From Corallibacter vietnamensis (GTDB lineage Bacteria; Bacteroidota; Bacteroidia; Flavobacteriales; Flavobacteriaceae): DNA of 64,000 nt. This document shows, one piece after another, positions 23,346-32,411 of this stretch (positions are counted from its first letter, which is position 1; each line of letters opens with the position of its first letter). The DNA is taken from contig NZ_BAABBI010000001.1 in the NCBI RefSeq assembly GCF_039537875.1, positions 1,612,001 through 1,676,000 of the forward strand, in the 5' to 3' direction. Under the pieces are notes generated by a model. It worked only from the letters and a program-made list of their open reading frames with translations, was not told the DNA's origin and did no database searches. A program made the position numbers and the translations under genes.

Positions 23346-23432
23346 TTAACTGTAGAGGATAAGGAATACGCCTGCCATAATACCTGCTAAAGGCACCAGT
23401 TTTTTGCTGTAACAAAAAGCCCCAAAAAAATT
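23346..23432 (-). pseudogene. C-terminal remnant of a membrane protein
   Basis: The minus strand encodes FGAFCYSKKLVPLAGIMAGV followed by FLILYS and a stop at 23346-23348, a typical last transmembrane helix. No start or upstream coding sequence is left; directly beyond lies the decayed deoxyribonucleotidase copy. The parent family is unknown. Confidence 0.4.
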
Positions 23433-23462
23433 AGAGTCAAATTCTATATATTCATCTTGTTA

Positions 23463-23965
23463 AAAATTACAATAAACGCTCAGCGATTTCTAACCAACTA
23501 AAAACTCTGCTATATCCAGTATCATTTATATTATGTGGCGAATTGAATAATAAAGTGTCACCTTCAAATTTTTCAAGATTATACGAACAATCATCAATTA
23601 TAAATCACCTCTTAAGATGAATTTAGGATCACACATGATGTGATGTTTCCAAGTAATAAAAGACATGTACTGGTCTAATAAATCGCTTATTTCTTTTAAA
23701 GAATTAAAAAATTGTGTAGCTGCAGTTGCAATATAAATTTCGTGTTTGTTTTAGAGCGCTTCCATGATTTGTATAGCATCTTTGATAGCCTTATTGATAA
23801 GCGTGCTGTAAAATGCTATTTTGATGCATTTCTGGCACGTTGTGCCATACTTCACCAGATTCTATTGAGCTAGCGAAAGTTTTTGTTGGGTTCTTAATTA
23901 TATAATTCTAAGTGCTTGACATAAGTATCGGCAAGTACATCATCCATGTCTACAAAAATTGTTAT
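23463..23965 (-). pseudogene. decayed duplicate of the deoxyribonucleotidase
   Basis: The segment aligns base by base with 20142-20663 on the minus strand, including the DMDDVLADTY coding region near 23935 and the C-terminal SWLEIAE region near 23480. The start codon position reads ATA in place of ATG (23965-23963). A deletion of about 20 bases near 23790 and several small indels break the frame. Similarity continues past the start into the upstream region (to about 24060), so the duplicated unit included the promoter. Confidence 0.85.
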
Positions 23966-24171
23966 AAGTTCAATGTTTTTTAAAAAAGCAACAAAGCTTA
24001 AAATAAACTAACAAACAAGCTCCTTATATTTAATTGAGTCTTAACAGTTAAATGTTGTTTTATAAACTACTTGGAAATATATGACTATAATGATTAATAT
24101 AATTGTTTACATAATTTTTTGATTATAGCGTTAATATTCTCTTAATTAACCAATATTTTATAATTATGCTA

Positions 24172-24201
24172 TTGGCTTTCAGTTTATAAGTGATAGTTTT
24201 G
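24172..24201 (+). promoter_or_regulatory. promoter of the FKBP gene
   Basis: TTG (24172-24174), 19 bases, then TAGTTTTG (24194-24201). This is a full match to the Bacteroidota -33/-7 pattern, 33 bases before the ATG. Confidence 0.7.
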
Positions 24202-24234
24202 CAACGATTTTTATAAAACACGAAAACAAAATTT

Positions 24235-24663
24235 ATGAGTCAAGTAAAAGAAAATGATACGGTAAGAGTACATTACACAGGTAAATTAAGTAACGGTCAA
24301 GTTTTTGATAGTTCTTTAGAAAGAGAGCCTTTAGAAGCGACTTTAGGTCAAGGTATGTTAATTCCTGGTTTTGAGAAGGCGATCATTGACATGAAAGTAA
24401 ACGATAAAAAAACTGTAAATATTCCTATGGCTGAAGCTTATGGAGATGTTCAAAAAGAATTATTCCATAAAGTTGATAAAGCTCAATTACCACAAGAAAT
24501 TACTCCAGAATTGGGTATGGGATTGGTATCAAAAAGTGAAGACGGAAGAGAGCATCAGTTTAGAATTGCTGAAGTAAATGATGATCATATTATTGTTGAC
24601 GGAAACCACCCATTAGCTGGTCAAGATTTAACATTCGAACTTGAATTGGTTGAGATAAAATAA
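24235..24663 (+). CDS. FKBP-type peptidyl-prolyl isomerase, SlyD-like
   Basis: A 142-residue protein with the SlyD/FKBP layout: VKENDTVRVHYTGKLSNGQV, FDSSLEREPLEATLGQGMLI, PGFEKAIIDMKVNDKKTVNI, then the insert-in-flap segment (AYGDVQKELFHKVDKAQLPQ) and the closing GNHPLAGQDLTFELELVEI. It catalyses proline isomerisation and acts as a folding chaperone in the cytoplasm. The histidine-rich metal-binding tail of proteobacterial SlyD is absent. Single gene with its own promoter and terminator. Confidence 0.93.
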   Translation: MSQVKENDTVRVHYTGKLSNGQVFDSSLEREPLEATLGQGMLIPGFEKAIIDMKVNDKKTVNIPMAEAYGDVQKELFHKVDKAQLPQEITPELGMGLVSKSEDGREHQFRIAEVNDDHIIVDGNHPLAGQDLTFELELVEIK

Positions 24664-24688
24664 TTATAGTCATTTTTATGATATAAGA

Positions 24689-24718
24689 AAAGCTTGGTTT
24701 GTTCCAAGCTTTTTTTAT
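24689..24718 (+). terminator. rho-independent terminator
   Basis: AAAGCTTGG pairs with CCAAGCTTT around a six-base loop and is followed by a T run, directly after the FKBP gene. Confidence 0.8.
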
Positions 24719-24871
24719 TTATAGTGTTAAAGTATTTTTAAAAGATATTGTAAACCGAAAAAATTATGGTAAGTTAATATTAGTTAGTCTTTTCAAGTAT
24801 AACAATTCAAAAGAGAATTCTTAATAAGAAACGGCAAAACAATTTATTAACACAAAAAATCTTAAATAATT

Positions 24872-25201
24872 ATGGGGAAAGATAGTAGCACACTTTTAGG
24901 AATATTAGCAGGAACAGCAATTGGAGCAACTTTAGGAATATTATTTGCACCAGATAAGGGCTCAAAAACTAGACAACGCATTGCAGACGAAGCGCAGTCA
25001 GCTAAAGAGCGAATGCATGAAAGTGCTGTTCAAATGAGGGATAAGGTTGCAGATACTGTATCTAGCAAAAAAGAAACTCTAGATGAGCAAGTTGAAGCTA
25101 TTGTGTCTGATATGAGTCATAAAACAGAAGATGTTATAACAACTTTAGAAAAGAAACTAGCAGACTTAAAAGCTAAAAATAAGAAATATCAAAAATCTTA
25201 A
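24872..25201 (+). CDS. YtxH domain protein
   Basis: A 109-residue protein with one N-terminal glycine-rich transmembrane segment (LLGILAGTAIGATLGILFAP, residues 8-27), the DKGSKTRQRI motif that follows it in YtxH proteins, and a long amphipathic helical tail rich in E, K and S. YtxH proteins are small membrane-anchored general-stress proteins of unclear mechanism. Two small genes follow at once (2 and 6 bases), forming a three-gene membrane unit often seen in flavobacteria. Confidence 0.9.
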   Translation: MGKDSSTLLGILAGTAIGATLGILFAPDKGSKTRQRIADEAQSAKERMHESAVQMRDKVADTVSSKKETLDEQVEAIVSDMSHKTEDVITTLEKKLADLKAKNKKYQKS

Positions 25202-25203
25202 AT

Positions 25204-25551
25204 ATGAATATTTTTGAATCTGTAAATGAAACAACCGGCAAGATGTCGGATGCAGGAGAAACCTATGTAAAAAAAACGCAAGAGTACTATAAGTTAAAGG
25301 TTTTTCAGCAGTTAACAGTTTCAATTAGTCTTGTTGCTAAAGGGTTAATTATTGGCGGCTTATTATTTATAGGCTTGTTTTTTTTAGCTCTTGCAGCAGC
25401 AGTGGCTATAGGTGAGTGGCTTGATAATATAGCTTTAGGTTATGTTATAGTAGCTGGTTTGTTTTTAATCATAACGGCTATTATTTACTATAAGAGACAC
25501 TTTATAAACAATAAAATTATCAAAGCATTAGCAACCAAATTTTTTGACTGA
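25204..25551 (+). CDS. phage holin family (superfamily III-like) membrane protein
   Basis: A 115-residue protein with an N-terminal amphipathic region (ETYVKKTQEYYKLKVFQQLT) and two transmembrane hairpin helices (VAKGLIIGGLLFIGLFFLAL and LGYVIVAGLFLIITAIIYY). It resembles the holin-like Phage_holin_3_6 family, which in chromosomal settings is a general membrane protein and not a lysis factor. It lies between the YtxH gene and a small coiled-coil gene and is most likely part of a membrane-stress response. Confidence 0.8.
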   Translation: MNIFESVNETTGKMSDAGETYVKKTQEYYKLKVFQQLTVSISLVAKGLIIGGLLFIGLFFLALAAAVAIGEWLDNIALGYVIVAGLFLIITAIIYYKRHFINNKIIKALATKFFD

Positions 25552-25557
25552 CTTATT

Positions 25558-25758
25558 ATGAAAAACTATCAATCTTTTGAAGATATAGAAAAAGATTTAA
25601 CGCGCTTAAAACTAGAACGCAATATTGCTTTAGAAGAAATGAAACTACTTAAAAGCGAGTTTAAAGATGATTTAAAACCAGCCAACTGGGTTAGTACCAT
25701 TTTTAATGTGGCTGGTAAATATGGGTTTTATGTATTATTAAAACGTTTTTTTAAATAA
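25558..25758 (+). CDS. small coiled-coil/membrane protein, DUF6327-like
   Basis: A 66-residue protein: an N-terminal charged helix (SFEDIEKDLTRLKLERNIAL), the motif LKSEFKDDLKPANW, and a C-terminal hydrophobic helix (VSTIFNVAGKYGFYVLLKRF). It closes the YtxH/holin-like trio. The DUF6327 assignment is from memory and should be treated as probable. Function unknown; membrane association is likely. Confidence 0.75.
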   Translation: MKNYQSFEDIEKDLTRLKLERNIALEEMKLLKSEFKDDLKPANWVSTIFNVAGKYGFYVLLKRFFK

Positions 25759-25768
25759 ATAACGTAAG

Positions 25769-27136
25769 TTATTTACTTACGTAGACTGTTTTTTTATTCG
25801 TAAATTCTAAAATACCTTCTCGGGATAATTCTCTACCATATCCAGAATTTTTGGTACCTCCAAAAGGTAACCTAGGATCAGATTTTACCAACTCATTTAC
25901 AAAAAAAGCGCCGTCTTCAATAGAGCTTATTCTATCAATAGCGTCATTGGTGTTTTTGCTAAAAATCATAGTTCCTAACCCTAATTTAGAATTAGCAGCA
26001 AGCTCATAAGCGTCATCAACATCTTTAGCTTTTATTATAGCAGCTACAGGACCAAAGGTTTCTTCGTCAAATACCGGCATTCCAGGAGTAACGTTTGTTA
26101 CAATTGTTGGTGCGAAATAGGCGTCTTTTTTTATGTTTCCTATAATAACTTTAGCGCCTTTTTCTATAGAGTCATTTATTTGTTTTTGTAAATCATCAGC
26201 TAGGTCTGGTCTTGCTAGAACGGTTATTTGAGTTTTAGAATTTAGTGGCTCTCCGTGTTTTAGACTAGACACTTTTTTTTGAAACTTTTCTAAAAAAACA
26301 TCATAAATACCTGCTTCTACAATAAAGCGTTTTGCAGCAATACAACTTTGTCCAGTGTTTTGCATTCTTGCATTAACAATGGTATCTAAATGCTTGTCTA
26401 AATCAGCATCGTTTAATACAATACATGCATTGTTGCCTCCTAATTCTAACACACACTTTTTTAAATTTCTTCCAGCGATTTCAGCAATTTTTCTTCCTGC
26501 TTTTTCACTACCAGTAAGAGAAACTGCTTTTATTCGGGAGTCTGCAATTATGGATTCTATTTGGTTATGATTTACAAGAAGTGTTTGAAAACATCCTTTT
26601 GGAAAACCAGCATCTTCAAATAGCTTTTGTAGTATTAAGGCACATCCAGAAACATTGGCAGCATGTTTTAGTAATACTGTATTTCCGGCCATAAGTGTAG
26701 GAACCGCAAAGCGCATTACTTGCCAAAAAGGGTAGTTCCATGGCATGACTCCTAATATAACACCTAAAGGATCATAGCTAATAAAGCTTTCTTCTGCTTC
26801 GGTATCAATTATTTCGTCTGATAAAAGCTCTTCAGAATTAGTTTCGTAAAAATCACATAAAAACATACATTTCTCTATTTCAGCAATGCTTTGACTAATG
26901 GGTTTACCCATTTCGTTTGTCATAAGTTCAGCATAGATCTGTTTGTTTTTGAGAAGTGTATCAGAAAGTTCAGCAAGAAGTTCGGTACGGTCTTCTATAT
27001 CTAATAGTTTCCAATCTTGCTGTGTCTCATGAGCCTTATTTACTGTGTTTTCAACAGTTTTATCAGTAAACAATTCATATGTTTTAATGAGTTCACCATT
27101 AAAAGGATTGATAGATTTTATAGTGTTACTTTTCAT
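25769..27136 (-). CDS. NAD(P)-dependent succinate-semialdehyde dehydrogenase-like aldehyde dehydrogenase
   Basis: A 455-residue aldehyde dehydrogenase: VMPWNYPFWQVMRFAVPTLM, SLTGSEKAGRKIAEIAG (NAD loop), the general-base glutamate in CVLELGGNNACIV (about 235), and the catalytic cysteine in NTGQSCIAAKRFIV (about 267). Length and motifs fit GabD/Sad-type enzymes that oxidise succinate semialdehyde to succinate. The closing PFGGTKNSGYGRELSREGI is standard. It is followed upstream (34 bases) by an ArsC-like gene in the same direction, a possible two-gene operon. The true substrate cannot be fixed from sequence. Confidence 0.9.
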   Translation of the reverse strand: MKSNTIKSINPFNGELIKTYELFTDKTVENTVNKAHETQQDWKLLDIEDRTELLAELSDTLLKNKQIYAELMTNEMGKPISQSIAEIEKCMFLCDFYETNSEELLSDEIIDTEAEESFISYDPLGVILGVMPWNYPFWQVMRFAVPTLMAGNTVLLKHAANVSGCALILQKLFEDAGFPKGCFQTLLVNHNQIESIIADSRIKAVSLTGSEKAGRKIAEIAGRNLKKCVLELGGNNACIVLNDADLDKHLDTIVNARMQNTGQSCIAAKRFIVEAGIYDVFLEKFQKKVSSLKHGEPLNSKTQITVLARPDLADDLQKQINDSIEKGAKVIIGNIKKDAYFAPTIVTNVTPGMPVFDEETFGPVAAIIKAKDVDDAYELAANSKLGLGTMIFSKNTNDAIDRISSIEDGAFFVNELVKSDPRLPFGGTKNSGYGRELSREGILEFTNKKTVYVSK

Positions 27137-27169
27137 GTCGTTTTTTATAATTTTTGAGTCCTTATAATT

Positions 27170-27580
27170 TTAAATATGCTTCTTCTCGTCAATGCCTTTA
27201 CTATTGGGTTCTAATAACTTTTCAACATCAGAAGGATTCTCAATTTTATAATATTTTTCACCTAGAATTATAATAGGATTCTTTAGTACTTCAGGGTGAG
27301 CATTTAGTACTTTAATCCAATCTGTTTCATCAAGTGATAAATGCTTGTCGTAATGTTTTTTAAATTCAGGATGGTTTTTATCTGTTAAATCTTCTAAAGA
27401 CATATTTAAGCCATCAGCAAGTTCTTTCCATTGCGTGCCAGTTACTTTGGTTTTTGTGACATCAATTGAGAGTAAGCTTTTGAAAGATCCGTTTAGATAT
27501 CCTAAAGTTTGTTTGCCTATGGTAGATTCTGAATTATAAAAAATTTTATTGGTTTTGCTATTTTTTGAAATCACAGTCAT
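27170..27580 (-). CDS. ArsC-like thioredoxin-fold protein lacking the catalytic cysteine
   Basis: A 136-residue protein with the ArsC/Spx fold pattern: KIFYNSESTIGKQTLGYLNG at the usual active-site loop and VLNAHPEVLKNPIIILGEKY at the conserved HPxLIxxP region (about 90-110). The loop in ArsC reads NPRCSKS; here it reads NSESTIGK, so the catalytic cysteine is replaced and there is no cysteine anywhere in the protein. Arsenate reduction is therefore not expected. It may be a regulator or binding protein, as Spx-like proteins are. It is just upstream of the aldehyde dehydrogenase. Confidence 0.75.
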   Translation of the reverse strand: MTVISKNSKTNKIFYNSESTIGKQTLGYLNGSFKSLLSIDVTKTKVTGTQWKELADGLNMSLEDLTDKNHPEFKKHYDKHLSLDETDWIKVLNAHPEVLKNPIIILGEKYYKIENPSDVEKLLEPNSKGIDEKKHI

Positions 27581-27727
27581 TGCTTTTTTGTGTTGTGGTT
27601 TTTACTAAAATACGTATAATACCTAGGACGTATAGTTAAAACTATTTTAAATTATTGAACATAGAAAATGTAAATAGCATCATAACAACTGTTAATAACT
27701 AATCTGTAAGTTTTTAGTTAAAAAACC

Positions 27728-27735
27728 TACTTTTG
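27728..27735 (+). promoter_or_regulatory. -7 box of trxB
   Basis: TACTTTTG matches TAnnTTTG and lies 27 bases before the trxB start. Confidence 0.6.
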
Positions 27736-27762
27736 TTATGATTAATAACGCAAAAGATAATT

Positions 27763-28746
27763 ATGTCAGATACAATTGAAAAAGTAAAATGCTTAATAAT
27801 AGGTTCTGGACCTGCAGGATATACTGCAGCTATTTATGCAGCTAGAGCCAATATGAATCCTGTTTTATATCAAGGATCTCAACCAGGAGGACAATTAACA
27901 ACCACTAATGAAGTAGAAAACTTTCCTGGATACCCAGAAGGAATAACAGGGCCAGAAATGATGATACAGTTACAAAAACAAGCAGAGCGTTTCAATACCG
28001 ATGTTAGAGATGGCTGGATTACCAAAGTAGATTTTTCTGGTGATGTACATAAGGTTTGGGTAAATGATACAAAAGAAATTCATTGTGATACAGTCATTAT
28101 TTCAACAGGAGCATCAGCTAAATATCTTGGATTAGAGTCTGAACAAAAATATTTAAAGCTAGGTGGTGGCGTTTCAGCTTGTGCCGTTTGTGACGGATTT
28201 TTCTATAGAAATCAAGAAGTAGTTATAGTTGGAGCAGGAGACTCTGCTTGTGAGGAAGCACATTACTTATCTAAACTTTGTAAAAAAGTAACTATGTTGG
28301 TAAGACGCGATGAGTTTAGAGCCTCAAAAATCATGGCAGCTCGTGTACAAAATACTGAAAATATTGAAATACTTTATAATACTGAAACTGATGAGGTTTT
28401 AGGAGATGGTCAAGTTGTAACTGGTGTTAGAGTATTTAATAACCAAACAAATGAAAAGCACGAAATACCAGCTACTGGTTTTTTCGTTGCTATTGGACAT
28501 AAACCTAATACTGACGTTTTTAAAGACTATTTAGATCTTGACGCAACAGGATATATAATAAATGCAGTACCAGGAACAAGTAAAACCAATGTAGAAGGTG
28601 TTTTTGTAAGTGGTGATGCAGCAGATCATGTTTATAGACAAGCAATCACAGCAGCAGGAACAGGATGTATGGCAGCACTTGATGCAGAACGCTATTTAGC
28701 AGCAAAAGATGCAGGTTTTGAAGTAAGTACTTCTACATACAATTAA
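27763..28746 (+). CDS. trxB: thioredoxin reductase
   Basis: A 327-residue FAD/NADPH enzyme with GSGPAGYTAAIYAARA (about 14-29, FAD), the redox-active CAVCDGFF (about 142-149), VVIVGAGDSACEEAHYLSKL (NADPH) and the C-terminal VSGDAADHVYRQAITAAGTG. It reduces thioredoxin with NADPH and supports disulfide reduction in the cytoplasm. Length matches E. coli TrxB (321). Monocistronic, with its own -7 box and a strong terminator. Confidence 0.97.
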   Translation: MSDTIEKVKCLIIGSGPAGYTAAIYAARANMNPVLYQGSQPGGQLTTTNEVENFPGYPEGITGPEMMIQLQKQAERFNTDVRDGWITKVDFSGDVHKVWVNDTKEIHCDTVIISTGASAKYLGLESEQKYLKLGGGVSACAVCDGFFYRNQEVVIVGAGDSACEEAHYLSKLCKKVTMLVRRDEFRASKIMAARVQNTENIEILYNTETDEVLGDGQVVTGVRVFNNQTNEKHEIPATGFFVAIGHKPNTDVFKDYLDLDATGYIINAVPGTSKTNVEGVFVSGDAADHVYRQAITAAGTGCMAALDAERYLAAKDAGFEVSTSTYN

Positions 28747-28768
28747 AAAATATTTCTTTTTAAAGGTA

Positions 28769-28799
28769 AAAACCCGAAGCTAAATGCTTCGGGTTTTTT
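28769..28799 (+). terminator. rho-independent terminator
   Basis: AAAACCCGAAGC pairs with GCTTCGGGTTTT around TAAAT, between the convergent trxB and DUF2807 genes. Confidence 0.85.
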
Positions 28800-28823
28800 A
28801 TTGGTTGGTTATTATAGATTAAG

Positions 28824-29543
28824 TTATTGTTTGGTAATTGAACCAGAAACACCATCAGATTTATCAACACGGTCAGGGTTTCCGTAATAAGTTACGTCAC
28901 CACCGCTTGAAGCTTTTGCTATGAGTTCTTTACTTGTGTTTACAACAATTTCTGCACCGCTACTTGCTTTTACTGTAGATGTTATTGATTTTAACTCGCT
29001 AGCTTCAATATCACTACCACTTGAAGCTTGAGCTATCAAGTGATCTACAGTTCCAGACAATTCTAGATCACTACCACTAGATGATTTACAGTCTATGGTT
29101 TTTGCTTTTACATCTAGTATTAAGTCGCTACCGCTGGTAGAAGCAAGTTCTAAATCGTTAGCAATAATTGTATTGGTTGAAAAAACATCACTACCGCTAC
29201 TAGCTTTTATTGCCGAAATGTTTTTGAAATTTACAAACACTTTTCTTGCTGATGCCTGACCAATATTTTCGCTAGCATAAATTTTTAAGACGTCATTTTC
29301 TACTTCAGTAATAATGATTTCTTGAAGGTTTTCATCGGCTTCAACAGAAACACTTTCATCATTGCTTTGTGTTAGATAAACATCTAATCCGCGACTAGCT
29401 TTAATTTTGTTAAAGCTTTTATTTATAGAACGATTGCTGGTAGTAACATTACCGTTACCATGAACGCTATTTATATCAAATTGGCATGATAATACCATAA
29501 GTGATAAGGCAATTGATATAATAATTTTGGTGATGGTTGTCAT
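28824..29543 (-). CDS. DUF2807 (head GIN) lipoprotein
   Basis: A 239-residue protein with a lipoprotein signal (ISIALSLMVLSCQF; lipid-modified cysteine at residue 20) and a beta-helix-like DUF2807 domain. The domain repeats a short ASSGSDL/I pattern at regular spacing (residues 111-205; ASSGSDVF, STSGSDLI, SSSGSDLE, ASSGSDIE, ASSGAEIV, ASSGGDVT). DUF2807 proteins occur downstream of PspC and are thought to belong to envelope-stress or adhesin-like functions. It follows the PadR-PspC pair, separated by about 100 bases. Confidence 0.9.
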   Translation of the reverse strand: MTTITKIIISIALSLMVLSCQFDINSVHGNGNVTTSNRSINKSFNKIKASRGLDVYLTQSNDESVSVEADENLQEIIITEVENDVLKIYASENIGQASARKVFVNFKNISAIKASSGSDVFSTNTIIANDLELASTSGSDLILDVKAKTIDCKSSSGSDLELSGTVDHLIAQASSGSDIEASELKSITSTVKASSGAEIVVNTSKELIAKASSGGDVTYYGNPDRVDKSDGVSGSITKQ

Positions 29544-29643
29544 GATTGATTGTTTTTTTGATTGATGGTTTAAATATCTTAACTTATATTATTTTTTTAA
29601 AGTTTGATTTTCTGAATTGTTATATAGCATTGATGAGTTGTTG

Positions 29644-31434
29644 TTAATTGTTATCTGTAGTTATTTCAATACCATTATCGTCAATGTTAACATTTACGTC
29701 ATCGTCTTTTGCGTTTATTCCGTTGTTGTTAATTTCAAGGCTAGAATCTTTTGATTGTATTTCTAGACCTTCATCGTTTATTTTGATATGTGATTCTTTA
29801 TTGCCTACGTTTACGCGAACTTTAAAATCATCATCTTCATCAGCTGGACAATTTTCACAAAGTAAACTGCCGTCTAATACCTTTAGATAGTGAGATTCCA
29901 TACCATTATCTAAAATATCATTGTAATAGCTAGAGTTTCTGTGAAAACTATAGGTGTTTTCATCAGCATATAAAGTTGATCCAATAGGTAGGTATAACGT
30001 TATTTCTACTTGTTGATCTCTAAACTTATTGTTGAATGCAGTCATTAAATAACTTTCTAACTGTAATTCATTACCAACTAGCGCGTAATTGTACGTAATG
30101 TTTTCGGCTCTATTTCTAGCAATTTGATAGCTTCTACCTTCAGCATTTTTCTCTATATGAATAGATGCAAGTGAGTCTTTTGTAGAACGAACAATTAATC
30201 TAATGTCTGATGTTAAAATTACTTTTTCATTGTTGTCATCATGAACAATTCTATAGCCATTATTTCTGTAGTATCTACCATGAGACTTAAAATAATTTTC
30301 ATTATCAACCATTTTTATATGCAAGGTGTCTTTTGCTGTAATGTAAAGTTCTTCCTTATGTGTTACACTGGCATCATAGGCATGTTCGCTAGCTTGTCTT
30401 ACGCCAACAATAATGAGTCCAATAATTGCCATTATCCATAAACCTAATAAAGAGAATTTAGCTACATTACCTATAGATTTAAGGTTGTTTACCAATATTT
30501 TTAATCCTAAATAGAATACAAAGAAAAAAGGAACGCCAACAGCAAATAATAGTAGGAGTGAAATAAACCAAACAGGTGTATCGGCTGCGTTGGCGGCATC
30601 AACAAAGTCAAAACCAGGAATATGTACAATATCTGTAATACCTACTGTAAATAATCCTATAATAAGACTTATAAGTGTACCTGCACCTACCATGATTAAG
30701 ATAATGCCTATAAACTTGGCAAAAACTTTCAAGAAAAACATTATGATGTCTCCTATGGTGTCAAAAAAACCTTTAGAGGTAGATTTTATTCTTTCTCCTT
30801 GTTTAGGTAAATCTATGTTTTTTACAGTATCAGATACTGTTTGTGATACATTTTCAAACCCGTCTTTAATTTTTTTTTCAATGTTACTTATATTCACTGG
30901 TTCTCCAGTCATAGTAAGCTTATCAGCAGTGGTAAGTGCTTCTGGTACTAATATCCAAAATAAAACATAGATAAAAATAAATGTTCCTCCAGAACCTATA
31001 GCAAGCAATAACCATAGTAAACGTACCCAAATAGCATCAATGCCTAAATAGTGAGCTAAACCAGAAGCAACACCACCTATATAAGAGTTGTCTGTGTCTC
31101 TAAAAAGTTTTTTTGATGCAGAACGCTGACTCTTGTAAGTGGTTTTTGGCTCATCTTCAAAGATTTCATCATCAACAAGGTAGTCTTCAGGTTGTCCCAT
31201 TATGGCAATAACTTCGTCTACTTGTTTTATTGAAATAACTTGCTTTTCATTTTGAACACGTTCGTTAAAAAGTTCAGCAATTCTAGCTTCAATGTCTGAT
31301 ATGATTTCAGATCGACCTTGAGAGTCTGTAAATGAACGTTTTATAGCCTCAAGATAGCGTTGTAATTTTAAGTATGCATCTTCATCTATATGAAAAAATA
31401 TACCTGCTAAATTTATGTTGACTGTTTTATTCAT
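29644..31434 (-). CDS. PspC domain membrane protein with C-terminal DUF2154/DUF2807-like part
   Basis: A 596-residue membrane protein. The N-terminal region (KTVNINLAGIFFHIDEDAYL, ISDIEARIAELFNERV) is the flavobacterial PspC lead-in. A PspC domain follows (LFRDTDNSYIGGVASGLAHY, LGIDAIWVRLLWLLLAIGSG), then three or four more transmembrane helices (for example FWILVPEAL and FIGIILIMVGAGTLISLIIG), and an extracytoplasmic beta-rich C-terminus (QVEITLYLPIGSTLYADENT, LCENCPADEDDD). PspC proteins sense membrane stress. The gene overlaps the upstream PadR gene by 4 bases, so the regulator probably controls it. Confidence 0.92.
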   Translation of the reverse strand: MNKTVNINLAGIFFHIDEDAYLKLQRYLEAIKRSFTDSQGRSEIISDIEARIAELFNERVQNEKQVISIKQVDEVIAIMGQPEDYLVDDEIFEDEPKTTYKSQRSASKKLFRDTDNSYIGGVASGLAHYLGIDAIWVRLLWLLLAIGSGGTFIFIYVLFWILVPEALTTADKLTMTGEPVNISNIEKKIKDGFENVSQTVSDTVKNIDLPKQGERIKSTSKGFFDTIGDIIMFFLKVFAKFIGIILIMVGAGTLISLIIGLFTVGITDIVHIPGFDFVDAANAADTPVWFISLLLLFAVGVPFFFVFYLGLKILVNNLKSIGNVAKFSLLGLWIMAIIGLIIVGVRQASEHAYDASVTHKEELYITAKDTLHIKMVDNENYFKSHGRYYRNNGYRIVHDDNNEKVILTSDIRLIVRSTKDSLASIHIEKNAEGRSYQIARNRAENITYNYALVGNELQLESYLMTAFNNKFRDQQVEITLYLPIGSTLYADENTYSFHRNSSYYNDILDNGMESHYLKVLDGSLLCENCPADEDDDFKVRVNVGNKESHIKINDEGLEIQSKDSSLEINNNGINAKDDDVNVNIDDNGIEITTDNN

Positions 31435-31772
31435 TTTTTTGTGTTTTTTTGTCTGGTTACTATGTTAACTGCATTTTGTAATTCACTCCAAGTGGTGTTA
31501 AGTTCGTTAAGAAACAGTTTTCCTGTTTCTGTTAAGCCGTAATATTTTCTTGGCGGTCCTGAAGTAGATTCTTCCCATCTATAATTGAGAAGTCCGGCGT
31601 TTTTAAGTCGTGTTAGTAGAGGGTAAATGGTTCCTTCTACCACAAGCATTTTTGCATCTTTTAAGGTTTCCAAAATTTCTGCAACATATGCATCATCATC
31701 TTTTAAGATGGATAATATGCAGTATTCTAAAACACCTTTTCGCATTTGTGCTTTTGTGTTTTCTATCTTCAT
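31431..31772 (-). CDS. PadR-family transcriptional regulator
   Basis: A 113-residue winged-helix protein: MRKGVLEYCILSILKDDDAY, VVEGTIYPLLTRLKNAGLLN (recognition helix and wing), and SGPPRKYYGLTETGKLFLNE. These are textbook PadR motifs. It overlaps the PspC gene by 4 bases (ATGA), an arrangement frequent in Bacteroidota where PadR regulates the PspC membrane-stress operon. Confidence 0.95.
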   Translation of the reverse strand: MKIENTKAQMRKGVLEYCILSILKDDDAYVAEILETLKDAKMLVVEGTIYPLLTRLKNAGLLNYRWEESTSGPPRKYYGLTETGKLFLNELNTTWSELQNAVNIVTRQKNTKK

Positions 31773-31820
31773 GTTCTAATTCGATTTAATTGTGAAACTG
31801 TTCATTTTTTGATTGATTGA

Positions 31821-32267
31821 TTATTTGATGAAATTGATTGTAAACGGATATTTATATAGTGAGCCTTCCTTGGCTGTTAAACTTGCTTTAACTATTAATA
31901 CTAGCTCTAAAATGAAACCTATGACAGTTAAAAAACCTAAACCACCAGAAACATAAAGCAAAGGTGAAGGTTTGTTTAAACTTATGCTTACACTATTAAA
32001 AGCATCTACATCTATAAAGTCAAACCCATTAAAAAAGCTTAATAAGAATAATGGAACGGTTATCATTCCTAAAACCAAAGCGTATAGCAGTATACTTATT
32101 TGAAAATTAATTATTTGTTTTCCATGCGTATCAATAAATTCAGATTTATCTTTATTAGCAACCCATAAAATAATTGGTCCAATAAAATTTCCTAACGGAA
32201 TAATAAACCTAGAAAAGCTAGATAAATGAATAAATGTGGCTATGTTTTTTTGGTGATTATCTATCAT
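31821..32267 (-). CDS. DUF4870 membrane protein
   Basis: A 148-residue protein with three or four transmembrane helices and the DUF4870 hallmark FIIPLGNFIGPIILWVANKD followed by DTHGKQIINFQISILLY. The C-terminal half has a helix pair (LYVSGGLGFLTVIGFILELV) and ends YPFTINFIK. Function unknown; widespread in Bacteroidota. It is about 50 bases upstream of the PadR gene in the same direction and may be co-transcribed. Confidence 0.9.
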   Translation of the reverse strand: MIDNHQKNIATFIHLSSFSRFIIPLGNFIGPIILWVANKDKSEFIDTHGKQIINFQISILLYALVLGMITVPLFLLSFFNGFDFIDVDAFNSVSISLNKPSPLLYVSGGLGFLTVIGFILELVLIVKASLTAKEGSLYKYPFTINFIK

Positions 32268-32411
32268 TTTTTAAAAGTATATAATAGTTTCTTATGCAAA
32301 TATATGTTTAAAAAAAGGTATTATGCAATACAAAGTACTTAAAATTAACATAATATTAACATATTGAAAATAGAATATTTTATCTATTTTTAAGGAAATA
32401 ATACAGGCTAA

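Noticed and set aside
25204..25551. Holin-like protein as evidence of a prophage
   Set aside because: The YtxH/holin-like/small-protein trio is a known chromosomal set and no phage structural genes are near.
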